Shown here one piece after another: positions 28,358 through 37,530 of a DNA stretch of 64,000 bases. Every line of letters begins with the position of its first letter. Positions within the stretch are counted from its first letter, which is position 1. The stretch comes from Alcanivorax sp. DG881. GTDB lineage: Bacteria > Pseudomonadota > Gammaproteobacteria > Pseudomonadales > Alcanivoracaceae. The DNA lies in assembly GCF_000155615.1 (NCBI RefSeq), contig NZ_DS989915.1, positions 3,273,095 to 3,337,094 of the forward strand, given 5' to 3'. Under the pieces are notes generated by a model that was given only the letters and a program-made list of their open reading frames with translations, was not told where the DNA came from and made no database searches. A program made the position numbers and the translations under genes.

Positions 28358-28966
28358 ATGCAACCCAGAGACAGAAAACTCCGTCCGCACTTTGCCCTGG
28401 TGATCGCCGCCATGGTGGTGTTGGGGCTGGCGCATGCCTGGGTGAATCCCTGGCTGGCGTTTGATCGGGGGGCGATCGAGCAGGGGCAATGGTGGCGACT
28501 TTTCACCTGCCATCTGGTGCACCTGAATCACTGGCATATGCTGCTGAACCTGGCTGGCCTGCTGTTGTGTGGTTACTTTTTCACGGACCTGCTTGATCGT
28601 GCGCGATTCTGGAGCTGGTTGCTGTTTTGTGGGGTGCTCACCGGGCTGGCGTTGTATTTTCTGGATGCCGGTTTGCAGCACTATGTGGGGCTGTCCGGTA
28701 TCCTCCATGGCTTGCTGGTCTATTGCCTGCTGCAGGGCTGGCGGGGGAATCCCTGGTTGCATTCACTGGTGTTGCTGGTGATCGCCGGGCGCATTGTCAG
28801 TGAGCAGCAGGCAGGCTATGACGTGGAGTATCTCCGTAGCTGGATCGACGGGCGGGTTTATGTGAATGCCCACCTGTACGGTGCCCTGGCCGGAGTGTTG
28901 TTGTTTGGGGGAATCACGGGTGTCGAATACGGCAGAAAACGCAGAACAGGAAACACAGAAAGATAA
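28358..28966 (+). CDS. Rhombosortase (rhomboid-family intramembrane serine protease)
   Basis: 202 residues from the ATG at 28358, about the usual length. Starts further upstream at 28328 or 28295 are possible but lack a better ribosome site. It has five or six hydrophobic segments. The Ser113 motif is GLSGILHG, a second HLNHWHMLLNLAGL block is typical, and the catalytic His172 lies in NAHLYGALAG. Rhombosortases cleave the C-terminal GlyGly-CTERM tail of secreted proteins. No GlyGly-CTERM protein was found in this window. The 3' end overlaps the next gene by 47 bases. Confidence 0.85.
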   Translation: MQPRDRKLRPHFALVIAAMVVLGLAHAWVNPWLAFDRGAIEQGQWWRLFTCHLVHLNHWHMLLNLAGLLLCGYFFTDLLDRARFWSWLLFCGVLTGLALYFLDAGLQHYVGLSGILHGLLVYCLLQGWRGNPWLHSLVLLVIAGRIVSEQQAGYDVEYLRSWIDGRVYVNAHLYGALAGVLLFGGITGVEYGRKRRTGNTER

Positions 28967-30647
28967 TAAAGCATCAGGGTGCATGACCATCCTGTTTCCC
29001 GGGGTTTTCCTGGTGGCAGGCCTGGCGGTGATGTTCTTTGTGGGGCTCAAGCCCGCCTTTCAATACTGGCAGGCCGGAAGCTGGGACCGGGTGCCGGCCA
29101 CCGTGCTTAGCAGTACGCTCAATCGCAGTTATTCCGACGGCTCCACCACCTACAGTGTCAGCGCCCACTACCGCTATGACTATCAGGGGCGCAGCTATTC
29201 CAGCAGCACCGTGAGTCAGTACAGCGGTAGCGATAATTTCGACGATTACTGGCAGCGCCTGGCCAGCCGGCTGGAGTCCGCTCGCTCCCGGGGGCGAACC
29301 GTCATGGCCTGGGTCAACCCGGCGAATCCCTCCGAGGCTTTTCTGGATCGCACTCTGCGCTGGGGATCATTGGTGTTTGGCCTGGCCTTCGGCGGCGTCT
29401 TTGCCTTGGTGGGTGGCGGCCTGATGTTTCTGTTCAACCGGGGCAGCAAGGGCAAGGCGGATCTGGCAGAAGGGGGGCAGTACCACAGCAAGGAAAAATC
29501 CGGCCACTGGTTTCTGGTGGGCTTCGGCGCCATCTTCATCCTGCTGCCATCGCCGGCCTATCTGGCAGTCTGGGACAAGGTCAGTGGCGGTGATTACGCG
29601 ATTCTGATGGTACTGCTGTTTCCCGCCGTGGGTGCCGGTATTGCCTGGGCGGGCTGGAAGATGCGCAGCATTTATCAGTTCTTCGGCCCCACCCCGCTGG
29701 AACTGGATCCTGAGCCCGGCCATGCCGGTGGTCAGGTAGGGGGCGCCATCCACCTGGGCAAGGCGTTGCCCCGGGAGACGGATATGGATGTGTGGCTGAG
29801 CTGCATCCGTGGCCGCGAAAGCGGTAGCGGTAAAGACCGCAAGACCGTGGAAGACATTCTCTGGCAGACCGACCAGCGCGCCCTGTGCCAGCCCACACAG
29901 CAGGGCAGTGATATCCTGTTCTGTTTCGATGTGCCGGCGGAACAGCCGCCGTCATCCGGTAGCGGTCGCAATTATATCTGCTGGCGAGTCGAGCTGGAGG
30001 GCATGGTTGAAGATCGCAAGCTGAAACGCAGCTGGGATATCCCGGTAGTGGCAGGAGAGAGTGAGAGCCGTTTCCGGCTGCCGGAGTCCCACGTCATGGC
30101 CGACCAGCGCGAGCGGCAGGTGGAGGCACTGGAATCCGCCAATGAGCAGATACGGGTGGAGCAGACCAGCCAGGGCCTGCATCTGCAAAGCCGTCCGGGC
30201 CGCCACCTGGGGATGAAACTGGCGCTGCTGGTGTTTGGTGGCATTTTCGCCGCCGTGGGCACCGGGCTGTTTATCGCCGCCGCCAGCGAAGGCTTTATGT
30301 TGTACTTCATGGGCAGCATTTTCGGGCTGATTGGTTATCTCATTGTGGGGGTCACCGTGTTCACCCTGGGCAGGGGGCTGGATGTGTGGATTCGCGGTGG
30401 CGAAGTGCGCAGCCTGCGTCGCTGGCTGGGAATCCCCGTGTTTACCCGCAAGGGCCAGTTGCTGCGGGCAGAGCAAGTGGTGCTGAAGACGGGCATGAGT
30501 AGCACCAGCAATGGCCGCCAGACCGAGTACATGGCGTTGATCGCCGAGATTGATGGCAAAAAGATCCGTTTGGCTGAGGGCATCGCCGGGCGCGAAGCGG
30601 GTGACGCCTTACGTGAGGCCGTGCTGCGCACCCTGCGACTGGTGTAA
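28920..30647 (+). CDS. DUF3592-type membrane protein
   Basis: Start taken at the GTG at 28920, which has GGGGGAA upstream; 575 residues. A hydrophobic segment near residues 24-44 precedes a DUF3592-like soluble domain (SWDRVPATVLSS, YRYDYQGRSYSSSTVS, VMAWVNPANPSEAFLD). Further hydrophobic pairs lie near 155-180 and 205-250. A long soluble stretch follows, then two more segments near 440-490 and a soluble C-terminus. It overlaps the rhombosortase gene, so the pair is probably co-translated. Function unknown. The alternation of soluble and membrane blocks suggests an inner-membrane protein with two DUF3592-like halves. Confidence 0.7.
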   Translation: MSNTAENAEQETQKDNKASGCMTILFPGVFLVAGLAVMFFVGLKPAFQYWQAGSWDRVPATVLSSTLNRSYSDGSTTYSVSAHYRYDYQGRSYSSSTVSQYSGSDNFDDYWQRLASRLESARSRGRTVMAWVNPANPSEAFLDRTLRWGSLVFGLAFGGVFALVGGGLMFLFNRGSKGKADLAEGGQYHSKEKSGHWFLVGFGAIFILLPSPAYLAVWDKVSGGDYAILMVLLFPAVGAGIAWAGWKMRSIYQFFGPTPLELDPEPGHAGGQVGGAIHLGKALPRETDMDVWLSCIRGRESGSGKDRKTVEDILWQTDQRALCQPTQQGSDILFCFDVPAEQPPSSGSGRNYICWRVELEGMVEDRKLKRSWDIPVVAGESESRFRLPESHVMADQRERQVEALESANEQIRVEQTSQGLHLQSRPGRHLGMKLALLVFGGIFAAVGTGLFIAAASEGFMLYFMGSIFGLIGYLIVGVTVFTLGRGLDVWIRGGEVRSLRRWLGIPVFTRKGQLLRAEQVVLKTGMSSTSNGRQTEYMALIAEIDGKKIRLAEGIAGREAGDALREAVLRTLRLV

Positions 30648-30672
30648 ACTGTTCGCCAGTCTGAACTTGAAA

Positions 30673-30700
30673 CGCAGGAGCCTGTAAGCGTGCTCCTGCG
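30673..30700. other. Hairpin in the leuA leader region
   Basis: CGCAGGAGC / GCTCCTGCG form a 9-bp perfect stem around a 10-base loop, 46 bases before leuA. No T-run follows, so it is not a standard terminator. Its GCAGGAGC/GCTCCTGC words resemble the REP elements of the window. No leucine-rich leader peptide was found. Confidence 0.45.
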
Positions 30701-30745
30701 GTGAAAAGGGGTGATCCAGTCCCCCGATAATGTGCGAGAGATCCC

Positions 30746-32293
30746 ATGAGCAAAGACCGCCTGATTATTTTTGATACCACCCTGCGTGACGGTGAGCAGA
30801 GCCCCGGTGCCACCATGGACCAGGATGAAAAACTGCGTATCGCCCGGGCGCTGGAGCGCATGCGGGTGGATGTGATCGAAGCCGGCTTTGCCATCGCCAG
30901 CCAGGGGGATTTTCGGTCCGTAAAAGCCATTGCCGATACCGTGCGTGAATCCACCATCTGTTCCCTGGCCCGTGCCAAGGCGGCGGATATCGACCGGGCG
31001 GCGGAAGCACTGGCCGGGGCCGAATCCGGGCGGATTCATACCTTTATCGCCACCAGCCCGATTCATATGCAGCACAAGCTGCGGCTGGAGCCGGATCAGG
31101 TCATCGAACACGCGGTGGCAGCGGTCAAGCACGCGCGCAACCATATGGGTGACGTGGAGTTTTCCTGTGAAGATGCGGGCCGCTCCGAGATCGACTTCCT
31201 GTGCCGTATTATCGAAGCGGTGATTGATGCCGGCGCGCGTACGATCAATATTCCGGACACCGTGGGCTATGCCATTCCCGAGCAATTCGGTGACACCATC
31301 AGCCAGCTGCTCACGCGTATTCCCAATGCGGACAAGGCGGTCTTCTCCGTGCATTGCCATAACGATCTGGGGCTGGCAGTGGCCAATTCCCTGGCGGCGG
31401 TGCAGGCCGGGGCGCGGCAGGTGGAATGCACCATCAACGGGCTGGGCGAACGGGCCGGCAACGCCTCTTTGGAAGAAATTGTGATGGCGGTGCAAACCCG
31501 TCAGGACCTGTTCAATGTGGATACCGGCATTAATGCCCGGGAAATCGTACCCACCTCGAAAATGGTGTCGCAGATCACCGGCTTCCCGGTGCAGCCGAAC
31601 AAGGCCATCGTCGGCGCCAACGCTTTCGCCCATGAATCCGGCATCCACCAGGACGGGGTGCTCAAGCACCGCGAGACCTACGAGATCATGTCCGCCGAAG
31701 ATGTGGGCTGGCACACCAACCGCATGGTGCTGGGCAAGCATTCCGGCCGTGCCGCGTTCCGGGCCCGGCTGGACGAGCTGGGCATCGTGTTTGCGTCTGA
31801 AGCGGCCATGAACGAGGCCTTTTTGCGCTTCAAGGACCTGGCGGACAAGAAACACGAAGTGTTCGACGAGGACCTGCAGGCGCTGGTCAGCGACACCAAA
31901 CGGGCGGTAGAGCAGGAGCGCTTCAAGCTGGTATTGCTGGAAGCCAGCGCGCGCACGGGTGAAACCCCGCAGGCCCGCATTGTGATGTCCATTGATGGTG
32001 TTGAACAGGACGCTACCGCCACGGGTGCCGGTCCAGTCGATGCCGCCTTCAAGGCGATTGAAAAGCTGGCGGACAGCCACACGGCCCTGCAACTGTATTC
32101 GGTTAACGCGATTACTGCGGGCACCGACAGTCAGGGGGAAGTGACCGTGCGCCTGGAGAAGGGCGGCCGTATCGTCAACGGCCATGGCGCGGATGTGGAC
32201 ATCATTACCGCGTCGGCCAAGGCCTACCTCAACGCCTTGAATCACTTCGCAGCCGGCGTGGAACGAGCCCACCCTCAAGCGGCGGATGTATGA
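30746..32293 (+). CDS. leuA: 2-isopropylmalate synthase
   Basis: 515 residues, the normal length of LeuA type 1. It condenses acetyl-CoA with 2-ketoisovalerate, the first step of leucine synthesis. Catalytic-barrel signatures are [16 protein letters not shown] (residues 8-23) and [25 protein letters not shown]. The regulatory LeuA dimer domain for leucine feedback is present at about 390-515 ([24 protein letters not shown]). It stands alone, not with leuBCD. GAGAGATCCC precedes the ATG. Confidence 0.97.
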   Translation: MSKDRLIIFDTTLRDGEQSPGATMDQDEKLRIARALERMRVDVIEAGFAIASQGDFRSVKAIADTVRESTICSLARAKAADIDRAAEALAGAESGRIHTFIATSPIHMQHKLRLEPDQVIEHAVAAVKHARNHMGDVEFSCEDAGRSEIDFLCRIIEAVIDAGARTINIPDTVGYAIPEQFGDTISQLLTRIPNADKAVFSVHCHNDLGLAVANSLAAVQAGARQVECTINGLGERAGNASLEEIVMAVQTRQDLFNVDTGINAREIVPTSKMVSQITGFPVQPNKAIVGANAFAHESGIHQDGVLKHRETYEIMSAEDVGWHTNRMVLGKHSGRAAFRARLDELGIVFASEAAMNEAFLRFKDLADKKHEVFDEDLQALVSDTKRAVEQERFKLVLLEASARTGETPQARIVMSIDGVEQDATATGAGPVDAAFKAIEKLADSHTALQLYSVNAITAGTDSQGEVTVRLEKGGRIVNGHGADVDIITASAKAYLNALNHFAAGVERAHPQAADV

Positions 32294-32402
32294 AGAAACT
32301 GCCTGACGCCGGATGCCTGAGGCCTGACGGTAAGAGAGTCGGTGGTGCTCTTCTTGCGTGGTGCGTGGTGCGTCCGGCGTGTGGCGGCACCGGAGGTGCT
32401 CA

Positions 32403-33197
32403 ATGAACGAAGCGCAGCGCCAGAGTTATCTCAAGGCTATGGGGCTGACGCCCTGGGTGGCCCGTGTGGCTTTGCCCGGGGCGGCGCCGTCACCGGTGCT
32501 GGACTGGCCAGAGGAAGAGCAGGCTAATGCCCCTGCATCGGCAGGGCCTGTTGTTGATGTGGCGGTGCCGTCCCGGGAGCCTGAAGCTCCTGTCGATGTT
32601 CCCTTGGCCGCCGCTGAATCCAGCCCGGCCGAGCATGCACCTGAGGCATCGGCAGCCGATGCATTGGCGAAAGCGCCATCGGCCCGTTCCGTGGCACCTG
32701 CCCAAGAGCAGGCGAAGGAGGAGGCCCCTGCGCCCGCCAAGGCGAAAGTGAAAGGGCTCACATTTACGCTGGAAGCCCACTTGGGCGGTACCACTTGGTT
32801 GCTGTGTGCCCAGGAAGACAGCCAGGCCCCGGGGCTGGGGCGTTTCGAAGCCCCGTTGATGGCCAACCTGTTGGCGCTGTTTCAGGGGCGCCCGCAGCGC
32901 CCGCGTCGTTTCTTCTGCCCTCTCACAGAACAGCCCATGCCGGCGCACGAAGCCGCCCAGGCCTTGTCCGCCTTTGTGGCCGGGCTCAGCGAGCAGAGCG
33001 GCGGAGAACGGGTGCTGTTATGTCTGCCGGAAACGGTGGCCGAGGCCCTGTTTGAACAGCCCCGTTACCAGCCTTTCGAGCTGGGACGGTTGCCGGCACT
33101 GGTGATCAGCAGCCTGGCAGAAATGCTGGCAGACCCGGTGCAGCACAAGAAAGCCAGCTGGCAAGCCATGCAGGCCCACGGCTACGATGGCGTTTGA
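32403..33197 (+). CDS. holD: Probable DNA polymerase III psi subunit (HolD-like)
   Basis: 264 residues from the ATG at 32403, which has GGAGGTG in front. The N-terminus (RQSYLKAMGLTPWVAR) aligns by eye with E. coli HolD (QLQQLGITQWSLR), the part of psi that binds chi. A long Ala/Pro/Glu-rich linker follows (about residues 35-130). A folded C-terminal domain then has LPALVISSLAEMLADPVQHKKASWQAM, which resembles the HolD C-terminus. It overlaps rimI by 11 bases, and holD-rimI is the E. coli gene order. The psi subunit of pseudomonads is likewise extended and encoded beside rimI. The call combines weak sequence similarity with strong context. Confidence 0.7.
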   Translation: MNEAQRQSYLKAMGLTPWVARVALPGAAPSPVLDWPEEEQANAPASAGPVVDVAVPSREPEAPVDVPLAAAESSPAEHAPEASAADALAKAPSARSVAPAQEQAKEEAPAPAKAKVKGLTFTLEAHLGGTTWLLCAQEDSQAPGLGRFEAPLMANLLALFQGRPQRPRRFFCPLTEQPMPAHEAAQALSAFVAGLSEQSGGERVLLCLPETVAEALFEQPRYQPFELGRLPALVISSLAEMLADPVQHKKASWQAMQAHGYDGV

Positions 33198-33660
33198 TGA
33201 TGCCGGCCCGATTCGGGCCATGCAGGAGGTAGACCTGGAGGCGGTGCTGGCCATTGAAACGGCGGCGCAGTTGACCCCTTGGAGCCGTAGTCACTTTCTC
33301 GATTGCCTCGGCAACGCCCATTATCTGTGTCAGGTGGTGGAGGTTGAGGAGCAGCCAGCGGCGTTTCTGATTATGTCGCGAATTCTTGATGAAACCCATG
33401 TGCTCAATATCGCCGTGGCCCCTGCTCGCCAGCGTCAGGGCCTGGCCCGTCGATTATTGGAACAGGCCATAGACGCGGCCCGCCGCGATGCCATGAGTGT
33501 GATCTACCTGGAAGTGCGGGAAAGCAATCACAGTGCCCGGGCGCTGTATGAGTCACTGGATTTCACGGTTTCCGGCATCCGCAAAAACTATTACCGCCGG
33601 GGCGATGGCCACGAGGATGCGGTACTGATGCAGTGCCTGCTGGCCTCGGGGCATAAATAG
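33187..33660 (+). CDS. rimI: Ribosomal protein S18 alanine N-acetyltransferase RimI
   Basis: 157 residues. GNAT-family enzyme that acetylates the N-terminal Ala of ribosomal protein S18. The acetyl-CoA loop RQRQGLARRLLEQ and the following IYLEVRESNHSARALYESLDF are diagnostic of RimI, as is the C-terminal KNYYRRGDGHEDAVLM. The start overlaps the HolD-like gene by 11 bases. Confidence 0.95.
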   Translation: MAFDDAGPIRAMQEVDLEAVLAIETAAQLTPWSRSHFLDCLGNAHYLCQVVEVEEQPAAFLIMSRILDETHVLNIAVAPARQRQGLARRLLEQAIDAARRDAMSVIYLEVRESNHSARALYESLDFTVSGIRKNYYRRGDGHEDAVLMQCLLASGHK

Positions 33661-33721
33661 CGATGAGCTACGTTGGAGCCGATAGGGAAAAACAGAAAGG
33701 TTTTTCTGGCATCGATCTTTC

Positions 33722-33783
33722 TACGAAGCTGCTGTAGGAGCACCGTTTAGGGTGCGAACCTCGCGCAGCGAGGCCATCGCCAG
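33722..33783 (+). repeat. REP-like element in the rimI-lipoprotein gap
   Basis: The element is built of CTACGAAGCTGCTGTAGGAG, then a GCACC-GTTTA-GGGTGC hairpin, then GAACCTCGCG-C-AGCGAGG. The first 20 bases reappear with one change at the very end of the window, and the last block at 15286. The rest of the 317-base gap (33661-33977) contains a weak AAAAAC/GTTTTT dyad near 33689-33705 and nothing else recognisable. Confidence 0.75.
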
Positions 33784-33977
33784 CAGAGCGATCAGGGATA
33801 TCTGAGCTCGGCAGGTTTCAGAGTTTCCCTAGAGCCAACGGTGTGGTCCGACCCCCGGTTTTCCTTTTCAATTTTTCACTTTGAACGTTCAACTGAATTC
33901 CGCGGGCAGGGCGGCCGTCGTACGGCTCCATCCCCAAGCCGCGTTGCCGCGTGTAGCGTGAAGCCTGCAGCGGCTTC

Positions 33978-34403
33978 CTATTCCAACGGCATCCAGCCCT
34001 TTTCTGTATCCCGGAAGTGGATGACCCGTTGGCGCTGGAAGGTGTCGCCTTTCTTGAAATTGCCGTGCTCCACCCGCAACGCGCTCAGCGCCATGATCAT
34101 GGCGAACCGGTCCAGGCCGGAGAGTTCCTCGTTGCCTTTTACCTGGTTGGTATAGCCCTCCAGATCTTCCTGGGCCTCCAGGCTGTAGCTGACTTCCACG
34201 GTGTAGCGGCCATCGCCATCCTCGTAACCGTTGTGCTTTTCCACATCGGTGACTTCCAGCAATCCATCCAGATGGGCGTTACGCATTTCCGCTTCCAGGG
34301 CTTTCTGGGCATCGCCGGCATCGGGGCTACGGCTACAGGCGCTCAACAGGGTAAGGGCGAGCAGGGCTGTCACAATGTGAACGCAACGAAGGGTGGCAGA
34401 CAT
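33978..34403 (-). CDS. Small lipoprotein of unknown function
   Basis: 141 residues from the ATG at 34403 (MSATLRCVHIVTALLALTLLSACSRS). The lipobox LSAC predicts lipidation, and the +2 Ser favours outer-membrane sorting. The mature region is acidic and beta-rich (GRYTVEVSYSLEAQEDLEGY, VIHFRDTEKGWMPLE). No family was recognised. It is monocistronic, flanked by a REP-containing gap and a divergent membrane-protein gene. Confidence 0.75.
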   Translation of the reverse strand: MSATLRCVHIVTALLALTLLSACSRSPDAGDAQKALEAEMRNAHLDGLLEVTDVEKHNGYEDGDGRYTVEVSYSLEAQEDLEGYTNQVKGNEELSGLDRFAMIMALSALRVEHGNFKKGDTFQRQRVIHFRDTEKGWMPLE

Positions 34404-34549
34404 GGCTGTGTCCTGATTGAAAAGAGGAGCGGTCACTCTAGCACCGCTTTAGCCGCTGACCCAATGGCGCCATTGTTAGCTACTGGACAGCGGGTCGATT
34501 AATGCCAACGATAGGGGAACAGAAAAACTTACCCAAGGAGGGATTGCCC

Positions 34550-34885
34550 ATGTCCGAAAGCCTGTTTCGTCGTTTGCTGATCATGGTGGCGCTGATCTTT
34601 TGCGGCGCTTTTGCGGTGCTGGTCATCCCGCCGCTCATGGCCAACCCGGATATACTGGCTGCCGCCGCTGGCGGTTTCGTCAACCCTTATGCGGCTGGCT
34701 ACGCCACCGATGTCATCCTGTGCTGGGTGATTCTGGCGATCTGGGTGCTGTTTGAGCGCCAGCGTTACCAGGTGCGTGGTGGCTGGCTGGCCTTGTTGCT
34801 GGGCGTGGTTCCCGGGGTTGCGGTGGGCTTTGCCCTGTACCTGCTGATGCGCCAGCGCCAACTGAAAGGGTCCGGGCTGGTCTGA
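34550..34885 (+). CDS. DUF2834-like small membrane protein
   Basis: 111 residues from the ATG at 34550, set by AAGGAGGG. Three hydrophobic segments are seen: about 10-28, 50-67 and 80-98. NPYAAGYATDVILCWVILAIWVLFERQR followed by a second helix and a basic tail is typical of DUF2834. The family has no known function. A probable -10-like TATACT after this gene belongs to prfC. Confidence 0.7.
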   Translation: MSESLFRRLLIMVALIFCGAFAVLVIPPLMANPDILAAAAGGFVNPYAAGYATDVILCWVILAIWVLFERQRYQVRGGWLALLLGVVPGVAVGFALYLLMRQRQLKGSGLV

Positions 34886-34952
34886 CGGGAAATGAGGCCG
34901 CGAAGGCTGTTATACTCGCGCCCTCGAAATACCCAGTCAGAGATTGAGTACC

Positions 34953-36533
34953 ATGAGCCTGCAAGACCAGGTGGCCAAGCGCCGCACCTTCGCGATCATT
35001 TCGCACCCGGACGCCGGTAAAACCACTATTACCGAAAAGCTGTTGTTGTACGGAAACCTGATCCAGAGCGCGGGCACCGTTAAAGGCAAGAAGTCCGGCA
35101 AGCACGCCACCTCCGACTGGATGGAGATGGAGAAGGAGCGGGGCATTTCCGTGACCACCTCGGTGATGCAATTCCCCTACAAGGACGCCACGGTCAACCT
35201 GCTGGACACCCCCGGCCACGCGGACTTCTCTGAAGATACCTACCGCACCCTCACCGCGGTGGATTCGGCGTTGATGGTGATCGACGCCGCCAAGGGTGTG
35301 GAGCAGCGGACCGTCAAACTGATGGAAGTCTGTCGCCTGCGTGATACCCCGATTCTCACCTTTATCAACAAGCTGGATCGGGATGTGCGTGATGGCATCG
35401 ACGTGCTCGATGAAATCGAGGACGTGCTGAATATCGAGTGCGCGCCGATCACCTGGCCCATTGGCATGGGCAAGAGCTTCAAGGGTGTCTACAACCTGCT
35501 CACTGACACCACCGTGTTGTACAAGACCGGCCAGGGCCACACCGTGCAGGACGTGCGTGAGGTCAAAGGGCTCAATAACCCCGAGCTGGATGAGGCCGTG
35601 GGGGCTGACTACGCCGGGGAGCTGCGCGATACCCTGGAGCTGGTGCAGGGCGCCAGCCACGAGTTCGATCTGGAGCGTTTCCTGGCCGGTAAGCTGACTC
35701 CGGTTTTCTTCGGTACCGCGCTGGGTAACTTCGGTGTCGATCATATGCTGGATGGTCTGGTGCAGTGGGCGCCGCCGCCCCAGCCCCGCGATGCGACGGC
35801 TCGCACCGTGGCGGCCGATGAACCCAAGATGACCGGCTTTGTGTTCAAGATTCAGGCCAATATGGACCCCCGCCACCGGGACCGCATTGCTTTCATGCGC
35901 ATTTGTTCCGGCACCTACCGAAAGGGCATCAAGCTCAAGCAGGTGCGGACCGGGAAGGATGTGCGCATTCCCGATGCCCTGACCTTCCTGGCCGGTGAGC
36001 GCGATAATGTGGAAGAAGCCTTCTCCGGTGACATTATCGGGCTGCATAACCATGGCACCATTCAGATCGGTGATACTTTCACCGAAGGCGAAGAGCTGGC
36101 CTTTACCGGCATTCCGCACTTCGCTCCGGAACTGTTCCAGCGGGTGGTGCTCAACGATCCGCTCAAGAGCAAGCAGCTGCACAAAGGGCTGACCCAGCTG
36201 GCAGAAGAAGGCGCCACCCAGGTGTTCTTCCCGCTGCGCAATAACGATGTGATTCTCGGTGCGGTGGGTACCCTGCAGTTCGATGTGGTGGCGGCGCGGT
36301 TGAAAGGCGAATACGGGGTGGATTGCCGTTATGAGCCGGTCAGTGTGGCCACGGCTCGCTGGGTGGAAGCCGAGAGCGATAAAGAGCTGTCCGCCTTTGA
36401 ACGCAAGGCCTATGACAATCTGTCCCGTGACGGTGCCGGGCACCTGACGTACCTGGCACCCACGCGGGTTAACCTGCAACTGGCCCAGGAACGTCACCCG
36501 GACATTCGTTTCCGCGAAACCCGGGAAATATGA
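34953..36533 (+). CDS. prfC: Peptide chain release factor 3
   Basis: 526 residues from the ATG at 34953; an in-frame TTG nine bases upstream is less likely. RF3 is a GTPase that removes RF1 and RF2 from the ribosome after peptide release. The G1 motif is [13 protein letters not shown], with the switch region [16 protein letters not shown]3 [14 protein letters not shown] and G4 NKLD. RF3-specific C-terminal domains follow ([27 protein letters not shown]). Not in an obvious operon. Confidence 0.97.
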   Translation: MSLQDQVAKRRTFAIISHPDAGKTTITEKLLLYGNLIQSAGTVKGKKSGKHATSDWMEMEKERGISVTTSVMQFPYKDATVNLLDTPGHADFSEDTYRTLTAVDSALMVIDAAKGVEQRTVKLMEVCRLRDTPILTFINKLDRDVRDGIDVLDEIEDVLNIECAPITWPIGMGKSFKGVYNLLTDTTVLYKTGQGHTVQDVREVKGLNNPELDEAVGADYAGELRDTLELVQGASHEFDLERFLAGKLTPVFFGTALGNFGVDHMLDGLVQWAPPPQPRDATARTVAADEPKMTGFVFKIQANMDPRHRDRIAFMRICSGTYRKGIKLKQVRTGKDVRIPDALTFLAGERDNVEEAFSGDIIGLHNHGTIQIGDTFTEGEELAFTGIPHFAPELFQRVVLNDPLKSKQLHKGLTQLAEEGATQVFFPLRNNDVILGAVGTLQFDVVAARLKGEYGVDCRYEPVSVATARWVEAESDKELSAFERKAYDNLSRDGAGHLTYLAPTRVNLQLAQERHPDIRFRETREI

Positions 36534-36543
36534 GAAGGCAATT

Positions 36544-36571
36544 AATAGTTAACAGTGAATAGTTAACAGCG
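36544..36571 (+). repeat. Short tandem duplication after prfC
   Basis: Two 14-base units, AATAGTTAACAGTG and AATAGTTAACAGCG, lie in tandem 10 bases after the prfC stop. Each contains the GTTAAC palindrome. Confidence 0.7.
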
Positions 36572-36655
36572 AAAATCGAAGAACCTGATCCAGGCTAAAC
36601 ATGGCCGTTTTACTACGGGTCGGGCAATGGAATCCGCATTTGAAACGAGGTGGAC

Positions 36656-37045
36656 ATGGATGTCGATACCGCTCGCCAATATCTTCTCGGCAAGCCCGAA
36701 GCGATGGAGGATTATCCTTTTGGCCCGGATGTGGCGGTGATGAAAGTGCGCGACAAGATGTTCGCAACGCTGGGCCAAGAGAGCGGTGAAGGGCGCATGA
36801 ATCTGAAGTGCGATCCGGATCAGGCCCTGGCGCTGCGGGATATCTTTACCGCCGTGCTACCCGGCTACCACATGAACAAGAAACACTGGAATACGATCAA
36901 ACTGGATGGCTCCATTCCTGAAGGGGAAATCCAGCGCATGATCGATCATTCCTTTGCGCTGGTGGTGGGTGGTTTGTCAAAAAAAGTGCGCGAAGGCATG
37001 GAAGTGCGCCACGGCCGCGAAGCGCTCTATGGCGGACAGAACTGA
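36656..37045 (+). CDS. MmcQ/YjbR family protein (DUF419)
   Basis: 129 residues from the ATG at 36656 (GAGGTGG upstream). The whole length is the YjbR double-wing DNA-binding-like fold: LLGKPEAMEDYPFGPDVAVMKVRDKMFA, LKCDPDQALALRD, and the hallmark GYHMNKKHWNTI followed by IDHSFALVVGGL. The cellular role of the family is unclear. The next small gene begins 19 bases downstream, so they are probably one transcript. Confidence 0.9.
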   Translation: MDVDTARQYLLGKPEAMEDYPFGPDVAVMKVRDKMFATLGQESGEGRMNLKCDPDQALALRDIFTAVLPGYHMNKKHWNTIKLDGSIPEGEIQRMIDHSFALVVGGLSKKVREGMEVRHGREALYGGQN

Positions 37046-37063
37046 ACAGGCAGGGAGACGGCA

Positions 37064-37366
37064 ATGGCAGTAGTCATCGGTGGCATTATTATTATCTGGC
37101 TAGGCCTGACCATGGGCGCGGCGGGCTTGCGTTGGTTGGGTGTGGAGCTGCATTACCCGGCCCGTTTGGTGGCGCCGGTGTTGCTGGCGCTGCTGGAAAC
37201 GCTACTGTTCTTGTTGTTTGTTCCCGGCACGGAGTTGTTGCCACAAAGCTGGGGCTGGCCCATGGCGGGCGGTCTGGTGGCTGCGGCCTGGCTGATCAAC
37301 GGCGCTGTCGCCGGCCTGGACTGGCATCGCAATCGGCCAGTGAAAGAATCTCCGGCGACAGAATAA
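37064..37366 (+). CDS. Small three-helix membrane protein, unknown
   Basis: 100 residues with a good GGGAG site. Three hydrophobic stretches lie near residues 3-22, 34-53 and 65-86. A short charged C-terminus (DWHRNRPVKESPATE) follows. No family recognised. It probably follows the yjbR-like gene in one transcript. Confidence 0.65.
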   Translation: MAVVIGGIIIIWLGLTMGAAGLRWLGVELHYPARLVAPVLLALLETLLFLLFVPGTELLPQSWGWPMAGGLVAAAWLINGAVAGLDWHRNRPVKESPATE

Positions 37367-37418
37367 CCCCCAGCGTTTTATTGCCACTGTAGAACGTGCT
37401 TGCACCTGGGTTGCATTA

Positions 37419-37487
37419 GGAGTGAGGGACGAGGTTTGAGTTTCGAAAAGCTTTTTTCCCTCGTGCCTCGTTTCTCGCAACTCGGAC
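37419..37487. repeat. Palindromic 'TACGAG'-type intergenic repeat
   Basis: AGTGAGGGACGAGG and TTTGAGTTTCGAAA on the left are answered by CCCTCGTGCCTCGTTTCTCGCAACTCG on the right. It shares its words with the arrays at 28.2, 42.2 and 44.3 kb. Confidence 0.65.
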
Positions 37488-37491
37488 CTAA

Positions 37492-37525
37492 GCGTTCGCG
37501 CCTCAAGTGGCGCTCCTACGGCGTC
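37492..37525 (-). repeat. REP-like element (GTAGGAGCG family)
   Basis: On the minus strand this reads GACGCCGTAGGAGCGCCAC-TTGAG-GCGCGAACGC, with the constant GTAGGAGCG head and GCGCGAA tail. Confidence 0.7.
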
Positions 37526-37530
37526 TATCC

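Noticed and set aside
30335..32278. 647-codon open frame antisense to leuA
   Set aside because: It is the complement of a strongly conserved gene in GC-rich DNA. Its translation is Gly/His/Arg-rich with no family resemblance. The same applies to long antisense frames over prfC (34713-36497), groEL (26389-27471), aceE (10458-11627) and the DUF1631 gene (7469-8431).
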